The notes: a model not told the origin generated them from the sequence alone. Numbered from the stretch's first letter, positions 1 through 7,289 are shown. The stretch is DNA of 21,219 nt from CAWGCA01 sp963820955 (GCA_963820955.1 CAWGCA010000022.1:1-21219), one strand, 5' to 3'. Numbers and translations: made by a program.

Positions 1-395
1 ACGGCTGCGGCGATCTCCACCTGCGGGCACGGGATATGGCCAAATTTGGCCTGTTGTATCTCAACGACGGTGAGTATGAGGGCAAGCGGATCGTTGACGC
101 TGACTGGGTGCATGATTCCCTGCAAACCTATTCGGACGATGCCTGGGACAACGTGGGGCGCTTCCGCGACATCGGGTACGGTTATCATTGGTGGTCCGCC
201 AGGGCAGGTGACCGCCGCGTCAACTTCGCCTGGGGACATGGCGGACAGCTCATTGTGCTGGTGGACGATCTTGAGATGGTCATCGTCGTAACCGCGGACC
301 CATTCTGGCTTGAGCACACCTCAGAGTCCTGGAAGCACGAGAAGGCACACATCACCTTGGTGAGCGAGTTCGTAGACTCACTACCCGACCAGTGA
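1..395 (+). CDS. Serine hydrolase (class C beta-lactamase-like), C-terminal part
   Basis: The reading frame is open from the window's left edge and ends with TGA at 393-395, so only the last ~130 residues are seen. It begins GCGDLHLRARDMAKFGLLYL, where ARDMAKFG followed by a glycine-rich turn is typical of the beta-lactamase/penicillin-binding-protein-like serine hydrolase family (PF00144). Downstream, YGYHWW and WGHGGQ match the region holding the family's third active-site motif (HxG-like). The SxxK and YxN motifs would lie left of the window and are not visible. Members range from esterases and DD-peptidases to true beta-lactamases, so the substrate cannot be named. This is one of few left-block genes with no frameshift in the visible part. 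Confidence 0.8.
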   Translation, partial: GCGDLHLRARDMAKFGLLYLNDGEYEGKRIVDADWVHDSLQTYSDDAWDNVGRFRDIGYGYHWWSARAGDRRVNFAWGHGGQLIVLVDDLEMVIVVTADPFWLEHTSESWKHEKAHITLVSEFVDSLPDQ

Positions 396-579
396 GCAGC
401 GGCGTGTCCCAGGTAGATACACCGGACACTGTAGCGAAAGAGAGCAAGGGAGAAAGAAGGGAGTACCAGCGTGGGGCTGCCGGCGCTTTCCCGGTGCTGC
501 CGCCGCTACAGGGGCGCGGCTTGTCGCGTCCGGCTATGCCCAGAGCCCGAAGACCTGGTTTCTTGATACATCATCTCTC

Positions 580-600
580 ATTCTGAGCGAAGCGAAGAAT
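580..600. repeat. REP-like short interspersed sequence
   Basis: The segment starts ATTCT and ends AGAAT around GAGCGAAGCGA. Intergenic copies of TTCTGAGCGAAGCGAAGAA-type sequence are, from memory, dispersed repeats in many bacterial genomes, particularly in some Chloroflexi. Only one clear copy is visible in this window, so its repetitive nature is from memory. Confidence 0.35.
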
Positions 601-724
601 CCCGGGCACGGGGCGCGGGAATCTCGCATCGAGCCGAGGTTCTTCGTCGCCCACTCAAGAGCGGCACGCTCTTCAGAACGGTAATTCGCGACCTCTGCAT
701 CGGAGATTAGCCGGGGCGCGCCAA

Positions 725-757
725 GCTCTCAGCCAAGGCGTGAGCGTGCTCACGGCC
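725..757. repeat. Left copy of a 33-base perfect inverted repeat
   Basis: This 33-base segment is the exact reverse complement of 2264-2296. It contains the perfect stem CGTGAGC-GT-GCTCACG. The right copy has an added outer arm giving a full cruciform; in this copy the distal outer arm is missing and the sequence diverges after 757. A 13-base direct match, CCAAGCTCTCAGC, also occurs at 721-733 and 2251-2263. The two copies bracket the cassette-like genes. Confidence 0.75.
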
Positions 758-999
758 AGTGTCGAAACGGAAGTGGGCTCGTGGACAAGAAGCGAGCTCA
801 GCGAACGAAGCTGTGACACAACTCCAGTTGATTCTGCGAAGAGTCACAGATGGAGACATGATACAGAAGAGCTCTGGAGTACGCGGATCATGGATGCTTA
901 GACAGGCATGTTCTGCGCGGTCATCTCCTCAGGCAGTTTATGCAGAAAGATTCTGTGGAACTACTAGTTAGCCAACCAAATGAAAACAAAGGAGAATAT

Positions 1000-1365
1000 A
1001 TGTCCATCGTAAATTTGGATAGTGTGATTTCAGTGGTACCAGTGACGAACCAAGTCACGGCCGTCACTTGGTACAAGAAGTTGCTTGGGCGGGACGCAGA
1101 TGTTGTTCCGGTGGATGGTGTCGCAGAGTGGCAACTCGCCGAGAAAGCGTGGCTTCAAGTGACCACCGACCCGGATCGGGCGGGCAGCACAACGGTCATT
1201 GTTGTTGTGAGCGACATCGACGCGCAGCGCACCGCCTGCGCAGAAGCCAACGTGTCACTCGGCGAAGTAGTCGAATACCCGGACATCGTCAAGACGGTTG
1301 ACGCAGTCGACCCGGACGGGAACAAGGTCACCTTCGTCCAAGATCTTTCCAGCGAAGCCAATTAA
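1000..1365 (+). CDS. VOC (glyoxalase/bleomycin-resistance fold) protein, integron cassette gene
   Basis: The 121-residue product has the vicinal oxygen chelate layout: an early strand (ISVVPVTNQVTAVTWYKKLLG, where the WYKKLLG helix is diagnostic), a central WLQV strand, and a final DPDGNKVTFVQDL strand pair. In VOC enzymes DPDGN..F is the last beta-strand of the second half. Metal ligands are not clearly conserved, so enzymatic activity is uncertain; members include bleomycin-binding and fosfomycin-resistance proteins as well as lyases. The ATG at 1000 is preferred over the in-frame 940 start because AAAGGAGA lies at the right distance. The gene is followed 63 bases later by an attC site in the orientation expected for a gene cassette. 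VOC proteins are common cassette cargo. Confidence 0.85.
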   Translation: MSIVNLDSVISVVPVTNQVTAVTWYKKLLGRDADVVPVDGVAEWQLAEKAWLQVTTDPDRAGSTTVIVVVSDIDAQRTACAEANVSLGEVVEYPDIVKTVDAVDPDGNKVTFVQDLSSEAN

Positions 1366-1428
1366 TGGAGTAGTAATACTTTAGGCAAGAATAGCCCTGG
1401 AAGAGTTTAAACGGAACCATAAATATAT

Positions 1429-1489
1429 GGCTAACAAGGCAAATCCAGCCGACGCAAAAAAGCGGCGCGGCTGATTTGCGACGTTAGGC
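1429..1489 (+). other. attC: attC recombination site (integron cassette)
   Basis: This is a 61-base imperfect palindrome. The right core GTTAGGC (1483-1489) fits the consensus GTTRRRY and pairs with GGCTAAC (1429-1435), with one mismatch. Inside, GCAAATCCAGCCG pairs with CGGCTGATTTGC except for one extra C on the top strand. That base corresponds to the extrahelical G on the bottom strand which integron integrases recognise. The loop is closed by CGC-AAAAAA-GCG. No integron integrase gene lies in the window, so the array may continue to the left or be a cassette cluster lacking an integrase. Confidence 0.88.
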
Positions 1490-1554
1490 AGTCTTCAAGG
1501 CTACCGCTGTTGATCCAGCAAGACGGTCTATCGCGTTGCCAGGGAGGTATGAAT

Positions 1555-1851
1555 ATGGGCGAGGAGCAGAAGAGGAAGCTTACCCACTACAAGAACGGCC
1601 AGAAGACCTTTGAGCAGAAGGGAGACATTCTGACCTACTACTTCAATACCGGCGCGATCCGCGCCCAGGGGCCGTCGCCGCAAGGCGTGATGCAGGGGAA
1701 GTGGATCTTCAATCGCAAGTCCGGCCAGCTCTGGGGGATCGGCCACTTCAAGGATGACAAGAAGCACGGTCTGTGGTTGCGATACGACAAGAACGAGAAG
1801 GAGGAGTACCGTGAGACCTTCAACGAAGGAAAGAAGGTCAAGAAGGAATGA
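1555..1851 (+). CDS. MORN-repeat-like small protein, second cassette gene
   Basis: The 98-residue soluble protein is rich in Lys, Gly and Tyr. It contains repeated G-x-W/L-x-Y/F units (TYYFNTGAIRAQG, MQGKWIFNRKSGQLWGIGHF, KHGLWLRYDKN, EYRETFNEGKK). This spacing is that of MORN/YwqK-type repeats. Such proteins are beta-strand repeat proteins without a fixed enzymatic role, so the function is unknown. The ATG at 1555 is chosen because AGGGAGG ends seven bases upstream; in-frame starts at 1510 and 1549 are less well placed. It begins 66 bases after the attC core, as expected of the next cassette, but I could not find a second attC downstream of it. Confidence 0.7.
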   Translation: MGEEQKRKLTHYKNGQKTFEQKGDILTYYFNTGAIRAQGPSPQGVMQGKWIFNRKSGQLWGIGHFKDDKKHGLWLRYDKNEKEEYRETFNEGKKVKKE

Positions 1852-2137
1852 TGTCCAGCGCGCCAGAGCCTCGGTAGGTCCCGTTCTTGATGCCTTGCAC
1901 GACGAAGCAATCGATGGACCGTCCCAACCATGCTGGCTGAAGAGTCCGGGAAACGATTCGGGATGGCAAGGCAAGCATGCGCATTCTGTCTGAACTGTAA
2001 CTCCTACTTGCCGGGTGACTTGGATGGCGTGCGTTGGCGCAGCCAACAACAGCTGTATGGTTGCCAACCGGAGCAGTTCGCTCAGACTGACGCTCGCGAG
2101 CGGAGGACTGTGCCACTGTGCCACTGTCCCACTCAGT

Positions 2138-2179
2138 GCAGTTCGCGGGCCTCGCCTTCGTCGACGTCCCGCGAACTGC
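2138..2179. repeat. 12-bp perfect stem-loop
   Basis: GCAGTTCGCGGG (2138-2149) and CCCGCGAACTGC (2168-2179) form a perfect 12-bp stem around an 18-base loop. There is no T-run on either strand, so it is not a classical intrinsic terminator. It may be a regulatory or recombination structure. Confidence 0.65.
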
Positions 2180-2254
2180 CAAGCCCGGAGTGAAACGACG
2201 GGGCGCCTGCAGAGTGCACAGCCTCACCGAAGGTGGGGCTCCGCATTCTGCCAA

Positions 2255-2296
2255 GCTCTCAGCGGCCGTGAGCACGCTCACGCCTTGGCTGAGAGC
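2255..2296. repeat. Cruciform; right copy of the 33-base inverted repeat
   Basis: The outer arms GCTCTCAGC (2255-2263) and GCTGAGAGC (2288-2296) pair perfectly, and the inner arms CGTGAGC (2267-2273) and GCTCACG (2276-2282) pair perfectly around AC. Bases 2264-2296 are the exact reverse complement of 725-757. It sits directly after the stop codon of the minus-strand gene at 2297, so it could also act as that gene's 3' end structure, although no T-run follows. Confidence 0.75.
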
Positions 2297-3011
2297 CTAC
2301 CAGCCCCTGGCCTCCGCGAAGAGTGTGGCCTCCATCTGTGTGGTGGTCCAGCCCCTTTGCTCCGACCAGCAGATGATGGCCGTCATGTAGCGCTGGTAGC
2401 CGGGCCAGTCCCACTCTCCGCCCTTCCAACGCCCGGGCGGATCGTGCTCCCAGGGCCGTGGAGTTGCCTGGATGCGGGCCCAGAACTCGGGCCACACCTT
2501 GTCCAGAATGACAGCATTGTCAATGGCCACCGGCGGGTTCACCTCGTACCCCAGGCCCCTGGCCACGAAGTGGAGGCACTTGGAGGTCATCACCGGGCTC
2601 CAGCCCAATGTGCGCCTGAGCGAGCACCAGGCAGCTTCCACCGAGTCGTCCTCTCGGATCATCTCCATCGCCTGCGACAGAACCGTCCCGATGGTCGCCG
2701 GCGATTCTGGTAGACGTAGCGCCTGGTCCTATGCAAGCCGCCCCAGTTTACCACCAACGCCACGCCCTGCAGCAGGTGGCCCTCGCGGAAACAGCGGATG
2801 ATGATGTCAGGATGGCTGTGCGCCTGTCCTCGCCTATCAGGCTGCAGGCAGAACTCGGGGAACCCTGAGGAACGGATAACGCCATCGAAGAGACCAGTGC
2901 GGAAGTCGTAGCCCTGGAATTGAGGACGCGATGGCGTGGAAGGTTCCAGCAGGGTGACCCGGCCAGTCCAGTAGCGGGTCGGTGGGTGGGCGTCCAGTGC
3001 AGATGTTTCAT
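2297..3011 (-). pseudogene. Uncharacterised protein, frameshifted
   Basis: The C-terminal 123 codons (from the ATG at 2668) read ...WCSLRRTLGWSPVMTSKC, LHFVARGLGYEVNPPVAID and a Trp-rich tail. The protein does not begin there. A second minus-strand frame over about 2700-2995 reads YWTGRVTLLEPSTPSRPQFQ, FDGVIRSSGFPEFCLQPD and HSHPDIIIRCFREGHLLQG, and joins the first frame near 2705, where RRYVYQNR meets ATIGTVLSQAMEMI. A likely start is the ATG at 3009-3011 (MKHLHWTPT), in a third frame that shifts near 2990. The intact product would be about 230 residues. I recognise no named domain; it looks like a conserved hypothetical. Both halves are well formed, so the breaks look recent or are sequencing indels. 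Confidence 0.6.
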
Positions 3012-3061
3012 GTTGTCTGACCTCTGATCCTGTGAATGAGCGGAAGCTCCTCCCCTTGCCT

Positions 3062-4154
3062 CTAGCTATCGGCTGCTAGTGCGATGGCTCTCATCTTCTG
3101 TGCGAAGGTGAGGAAGCGATCTGCGACAGAGCGCGTGCTTGCTCTTCCGATGGCTCTTCCACAATGAGTACTCGATCTCGCCACCGCCTGGCACGAAGAG
3201 TCCTGTGCCCGCAAGACTCTCTCTCATCTCTTCAACGGCGGCGGCGCTGTCATCGATCTTCTTGCCGACCATGAAGAACGTAGTGTACACGCTCTGTTGG
3301 TTCTGGTCCTCTCCGCGTCGGCTGTGGATATCCGTAGGCGATTGCCACATGGTTGCCATCCAGATCTGTATTCAGGGAGAACCCCTGAGAGCCCCAGTGG
3401 ATAGGAAGCCCCTCTCTGTCTGCCATGTCGAGCAAAGCCGTGAAGAAGAACCTCCCGCGCCTCGTCGCACGCGCCGAGGAAGCTATCCCTGTCCACTTTT
3501 GGCAGGCTACCGGATGACACGGGCTTTGACCCGAACGGCTCCCTCCCGACGGCCACATCCACCGACAGAAGCTGTTCGCTGCTCGTCTGGAAGTAACTGA
3601 ACTCCATGCAGGTGACTCGCAGACCCTTCCGGCGGAGGAAGATGGATGTCTGGCGAATCGGTGGCGAGATGTCTGCGCCAACGATGACGATGCGTTGCTC
3701 CTTGTTGAAGGCTACGGCCTCCTGGTCTCCAACCTCGAAGAACTCACGGTGCGAGTCTGCCAGCAACGCACTCATCGGCTCCGTGTAGGTCTGGTAGATG
3801 CTCTCCAGTTGCTCCGATGTAAGCATCTCTGCGAATGAGGCGTACTCGAGCGCTTGAGCTAGTGTCTCGCGAGGCGTTTTCTCCCGTTTGAGCTCTATCA
3901 CTGCGACGTTGCCCGCCCGATCGAGTGCCAGCAGGTCAATGGATGCACCAAGGTTCGCGGTGACCTGACGCCCTATGCATCAGGGCGCCATCCTCGACTA
4001 TAGAGTCGGGGTTCGCCTCAAGCCAGGATTCAATGGTCTTCTCCTGGTGTTCGACCTTGAAGTCCTGCTGCTCGTATTCCACGAAGCTTCCATCCTCACC
4101 TACTGCGTATAGGCCATCTGCTCCCCCTCCTCTGCTATCTCTGAGTGCGTCCTG
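3062..4154 (-). pseudogene. DUF91/NucS-like PD-(D/E)XK nuclease-type protein, frameshifted
   Basis: Reading minus-strand frames in order gives ESWLEANPDSIVEDG, then IGRQVTANLGASIDLLALDR, then AGNVAVIELKREKTPRETLA. The D...IELKR pattern is the PD-(D/E)XK core of endonuclease NucS/DUF91-like proteins, here at about 3885-3960. QALEYASFAEMLTSEQLESI continues the domain. Farther on, IHWGSQGFSLNTDLDG and NQQSVYTTFFMVGKKIDD fit the family's C-terminal extension, and the end is VADRFLTFAQKMRAIALAAD with the stop at 3062-3064. Frameshifts are needed near 3975, 3480, 3330 and 3125. The first in-frame codon is after a stop at 4155-4157 and no clear start is seen. Such genes often sit in defence and mobile regions. 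The family call is good; the biological role is inference. Confidence 0.7.
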
Positions 4155-4196
4155 TCATAGCACCATCGCAGGTCAACCGGGCCCCGGGCACCGCGA

Positions 4197-4335
4197 TCAG
4201 TATTTCCGCGTTGCGTGGGCCAGCGGAGCCTGGTTTAGCTCCTCGCGCAGCGACCGCCACTGGGGCACAAAATTCGTCCATGTAGGCCACAAAGCGCTCA
4301 TTGTGCAGTCGCTTCAGCAGGCGCGTCACTTCCAC
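4197..4335 (-). pseudogene. YgjP-like (DUF45) metallopeptidase, C-terminal remnant
   Basis: About 45 residues are recognisable: RLHNERFVAYMDEF followed, after a one-base shift near 4275, by VPQWRSLREELNQAPLAH and the end TRKY at 4197. The pattern LxHNxxF...MD...P.WR..R..LN..PL is the C-terminal end of YgjP-like zinc peptidases, often carried in type I restriction operons. The HExxH zinc motif should sit just before RLHN, but the sequence there reads VEVTRLLK, so the first His is missing and the second reads Arg. The rest of the ~230-residue family is absent. An acidic stretch (ELESDDEDDEVERMYQAS, about 4345-4417) precedes it in another frame and is unassigned. Confidence 0.45.
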
Positions 4336-4451
4336 ACTGGCTAGCCTGATACATCCGCTCCACCTCGTCGTCCTCGTCGTCACTCTCTAGCTCAGCGTAC
4401 CAGCTGTTTTCGTTGTTCCTCAAGCGTCCTGGATGCGACTGCGGGCGTCGG

Positions 4452-4733
4452 TCAGAACTCAACGACGTTCTCCAGGTCTGACTCGGCTCGAAGGATTATC
4501 TGTCCCCATTTGTGACCCCCGTGTTTCATGCCGAAGGAAGAAACGCCCTGCAGGGGTTGGCCTCGAGTGAATAGCCTTATCCGGATCTGGGTCTTCTGGC
4601 CGCGAACGTAGGCGAAGACCCGTTCGGGGGAGTAAAAGGTAACTGTCTTGTCAGAGATTTTGACCCAGATCCCTCGTCGATCTCTCTGACGCGTTCCTCC
4701 ATTTGGAGGAAGAGCGTCTGAGCTCGCGCGGGG
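4452..4733 (-). pseudogene. DUF5655-like C-terminal domain fragment
   Basis: Two joined frames read TLFLQMEERVREIDEG, then WVKISDKTVTFYSPERVFAY, then KTQIRIRLFTRGQPLQGVSS and end WGQIILRAESDLENVVEF at the stop 4452-4454. The order (helical EERVREID, a K..VTFYSP..FAYV strand pair, K.QIRIRLF, then a final DLENVV helix) resembles the small DUF5655 domain often attached to restriction or nuclease-like proteins. The frame shifts near 4660. No start codon or upstream domain is visible: the sequence runs head-on into the plus-strand Toprim gene near 4735. I take it as a remnant of a larger gene. Confidence 0.45.
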
Positions 4734-4735
4734 GA

Positions 4736-5373
4736 GTTCGCAGCGTACGCATAGGAGGAGCTGTGGAGGAACCCCAAGGCGATGGCGTACGTGTGGAGTC
4801 GGGGGTTGACGGAGGAGACAGCCTGGGCGACGGGGCTGGGGTACAATCCGGGGACGGTGTACGATGCCGGCGAGCAGGTGGGGGCAGGGATCGGGGCGGC
4901 AGTGGCTGCCCGTCAGGGCTGGTGATCCCGTGCTGGATGGGCGGGGAGCTGTGGTACGTTGAAGGTGCGGCGGGATGAGCCGGAGGCGAGGGAGAGGTAC
5001 GTGTGCGTGCGGGGGAGCCGGAAGCGGGGGGTGCTGTACGGGGTGGATGGGCTGGGCGAGGTGAGGATGTGATCATCTGCGAGGGGGAGCTGAACGCGCT
5101 GACGCTGAGGCAGGAGCTGAGGGATGTGTGCGGGGTGGTGTCGTGTGGGGATGCAGGGAATGTGCCTGGGGCGGAGGCGCTGGGGTACCTGGTGGGGATG
5201 CCGCGGTGGTGGGTGCTGATGGATGGTGATGAGGCGGGCGGAGGGGGGTGGAGAGGATGCTGGGGGTGTCGGAGAGGGTGCGGGTGGTGGAGTGGCCGTG
5301 GGCGGGGATGGATGTGAATGATGCGCTGGTGGCGGAGAAGGATTTGCGGGGGTGGGGGGGGCAAGGTATGTAG
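4736..5373 (+). pseudogene. Toprim-domain primase-like protein, frameshifted
   Basis: This is the only plus-strand gene between 2.3 and 11 kb. Frames in order give EELWRNPKAMAYVWSRGLTE, ETAWATGLGYNPG, GLVIPCWMGGELWYV, RDEPEARERYVCVRGSRKRG, VLYGVDGLGE and VIICEGELNALTLRQELRD, then LMDGDEAG, then VRVVEWPWAGMDVNDAL, ending at TAG 5371-5373. EGELNAL is the first Toprim acidic motif and DGDEAG is the DxD motif. The SRGLTEETAWATGLGY segment matches the region before Toprim in DnaG-like and plasmid/phage primases. Shifts are needed near 4900, 4970, 5065 and 5245. Its G-rich codon use is unlike its neighbours. There is no CHC2 zinc finger or helicase domain in view, so it is likely N-truncated at about 4735. 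Confidence 0.65.
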
Positions 5374-5422
5374 GAGAAGACGTTGACGAGTTACAGGACG
5401 GAGCGCAGCGGAGGAGCGCACT

Positions 5423-5982
5423 CTAGTCGGGCGGAAGACCGATGCGGGACAGGAAACTGGCAAACCGGTGAGAGATATCCTCGCGGAACAATGGGGAGAC
5501 GCTACAGACGAAGTGTGCCTCCCTAATCTCGCGCAAGTAGTCCACGTCGACGGAGAAGTAGTGCTCTGAAGTCGATTACAGATGGTACAATAGGGACGGT
5601 TTCAGGGAACTCAAGGTAGTGGTAACGGGGAATCTGGTTGTTCTTCAGATTGGTACCGGGCCTCTTGGTGGCCTTGATCTGCTGCATGGTCATGTTTAGT
5701 TCGCTAAGGTGTTCCCCTCGGAAGAACTGCTCTGCATTATACAATGGTGCGACAAGGACGGAAAGCAGCCACTTATCCTGTGTTCGGGATTGTGGGGTCG
5801 AGCCGCGGTCGATGTGGTCGCGCTCCAAATCGCAGTCTTGAGTGAGCACCAACGCGAGGGGGGAAGACTATAGTCGATACCTCAATGACGCCTAAATCCT
5901 CGATAACGTATTCAACGTAGTCGATGTCGGCAAATAAGTCGCCTTGGGATATGCGCTGAAGGCCATCACAGGTCTTGATCAT
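5423..5982 (-). pseudogene. Uncharacterised TQDCDLE-motif protein, frameshifted
   Basis: From the ATG at 5982 the frames read ISQGDLFADIDYVEYVIEDL, GVIEVSTIVFP, VLTQDCDLERDHIDR, QDKWLLSVLVAPLYNAEQFF, then PRYHYLEFPETVPIVPSVID and, after a shift near 5565, HYFSVDVDYLREIREAHFVC and FREDISHRFASFLSRIGLPP, with stop TAG at 5423-5425. Another shift lies near 5855. The full product is about 185 residues, soluble, with no signal peptide. I recall similar proteins annotated only as hypothetical; the QDCDLE motif could bind metal or act catalytically, but that is a guess. Its start overlaps the 63-codon ORF by 17 bases, so the two are likely translationally coupled. Confidence 0.6.
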
Positions 5983-6157
5983 GGATAATCCGGGCTCTCT
6001 TGACGTGCCTCGTTGGCTTACCGACTCCGTAAAGTTGCATATTAGGATCGAGGCTTGGAATGGAGTCGGCGCGGCTGGAAGGAGGTGGCTCGCGTGGCGC
6101 CTCTGTCTGAGGCCCCACAGGGTACTCGTCAGAAAACGGCTGATCGTTGTCAGGCAT
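5966..6157 (-). CDS. Small hypothetical protein (63 aa) in a coupled operon
   Basis: The start ATGCCTGA overlaps the stop of the preceding TIGR04255 gene by eight bases (6150-6157), and its end overlaps the next gene's ATG (5982) by 17 bases. This double overlap is the main evidence that it is real. The product begins MPDNDQPFSDEYPVGPQTEA, is Pro- and acid-rich in its first half and basic near the end (TRHVKRARI). It has no recognisable domain, signal or membrane segment and is probably disordered at the N-terminus. Because neighbouring genes are frameshifted, it may instead be the N-terminal part of the downstream protein. Confidence 0.4.
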   Translation of the reverse strand: MPDNDQPFSDEYPVGPQTEAPREPPPSSRADSIPSLDPNMQLYGVGKPTRHVKRARIIHDQDL

Positions 6158-6895
6158 TGAGAATCCCCCTTAATCCTTCCTTTATGCTCGCCTCGAACAA
6201 GGATTGGATGTGTTGGTGAAGGATTCGAGGTTGGCAGCAATGTCGACATAGAGTTGGGCGATTGGCTGTATGCATCCAAATCGAGTATGAAGTGTTTCTT
6301 CTTGATGGGTGCCGGGTAGTCTGGATTATGCATTCCGAACTGATACCGGAGACTGCAATCGCCGAAGTTAAGCTCAACGTTGTGAAAGACCCTAACCAGT
6401 GGCCCCTTATCCAGGAAGAAGCTGAAAGGGCACAACATTCGGTCATCAAGGTACTTCTCCCATGAGAACAGGTCGCCCTCGACGTCTGTGATGTTGTTGA
6501 CATAGCGGAGTCCGAGCCGGCTGGCCACGCTGTCAGGATAGTGCTCGAAGAAGGATGACACAGCGACGATGAAGTCTTCTTTGAGCGTCTCATAATTGCT
6601 GTAAAGAGAATACTCGACAATTAGCGCAGATGGTTCGACTATCAGATGTCTTGTCCCTTTCCCTGCCATGGAAACGCCATAGGGTGGCCTCCGATCTCTT
6701 TGCCTGGTTTCGCTCGGAGATATTCTCAAGCTGAGGGCGACCGCCTTCTGTGGTTCTGCTATTGGGAATCTGGATATTATGGTTTTGTAGATCGGGGGTG
6801 GACTTGATCTTTCAGACCGTCAAGTGGGCTCGGAAAGTCAAGACGTGCAATGACGCTGGTCAAGCGATTCGTCTTGTAGCACAGTCGTCAGACAT
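6150..6895 (-). pseudogene. TIGR04255 family protein, frameshifted
   Basis: From the ATG at 6893-6895 (GAGGGA upstream) the frames give MSDDC, YKTNRLTSVIARLDFPSPLD, IISRFPIAEPQKAVALSLRI, LIVEPSALIVEYSLYSNYET, LKEDFIVAVSSFFEHYP, SVASRLGLRYVNNI and KKKHFILDLDAYS, ending HIQSLFEASIKEGLRGILNA. The N-terminal VIARLDFPSPL strand, the central LIVEYSLYSNYE, RLGLRYVNNI, and the final IQSLFEASI helix are the hallmarks of TIGR04255, a sporadic family of ~250 residues with unknown biochemistry that is often found in defence or mobile regions. Shifts lie near 6870, 6775, 6650 and 6275. It is the first gene of a coupled trio, its stop overlapping the next start. Confidence 0.7.
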
Positions 6896-7289
6896 TGCGT
6901 TTCTCCCTCTGGCTTGTCAAAGCCATCTAGACCACGCCAGACGTCAGTAGGGTGGGTGACTGTGAGCTGTATGACACCGTGCGATTCGGAGCATAAGCCC
7001 TATCATGCTTACTGCCAGTGTATGTGAGTGTAGGCTATATAGCAGAAAGGATGCTAGCTGTCCATCGGATCTGCATGAAATCGGGAATTGCAGGAAGCAT
7101 GCGGGTTGGCCATAGTGGGGAGTCAGAACTGGACGCGGACCGGAGAGTGTTTGGGAGGACGCTGGGTCAAGAAGAGTCAATATCGCGTGATTCGACGAGC
7201 TAGCGCCCCTAGAGCTCAAGCAGCGTAGCAGCGGGTGGCGAGCCTGGAAGGGGCCGTCCCGGTGGATGATGTTATTGGATGACTAGAAG
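6896..7289. other. Gene-free stretch between hsdR and the TIGR04255 gene
   Basis: About 390 bases without a supported gene. The minus-strand frame at 6944-7219 is Ser/His-rich and shows no family features or good ribosome binding site. Because both flanking genes read leftward, the stretch probably holds the promoter for the TIGR04255 trio, but I see no confident -35/-10 pair. Confidence 0.4.

Larger units (their letters stand above)
396..999. other. Gene-free stretch with repeats
   Basis: About 600 bases lie between the serine hydrolase and the VOC gene. The short plus-strand frames here (392-586 and 759-971) have low-complexity or Arg/Ser-rich translations and no clear ribosome binding site, so I do not call them. 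Two repeat features are present: a REP-like sequence at 580-600 and the left copy of a long inverted repeat at 725-757. A GTTAGCC at 967-973 resembles an integron core site but has no partner. Confidence 0.5.
1852..2296. other. Gene-free stretch with hairpins
   Basis: No convincing gene lies between the MORN-like gene and the minus-strand gene ending at 2297; frames on both strands are shadow-like. A tandem 8-base pattern (TGCCACTG twice, then TCCCACTC) at about 2111-2134 leads into a strong hairpin at 2138-2179. The cruciform at 2255-2296 closes the segment. No attC consensus with paired core sites was found here. Confidence 0.5.

Noticed and set aside
967..973. GTTAGCC as a possible integron core site upstream of the VOC gene
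   Set aside because: It departs from GTTRRRY and no partner core or L-box pairing was found in the preceding 60 bases.
2030..2085. Possible second attC around TTGGCGCAGCCAA and GGTTGCCAACC
   Set aside because: The small dyads do not assemble into paired R and L boxes and no GTTRRRY core is present.
4651..5463. 270-codon Pro/Ser-rich minus-strand reading frame
   Set aside because: Its translation is low-complexity and it is antisense to the G-rich Toprim gene, whose motifs are recognisable.
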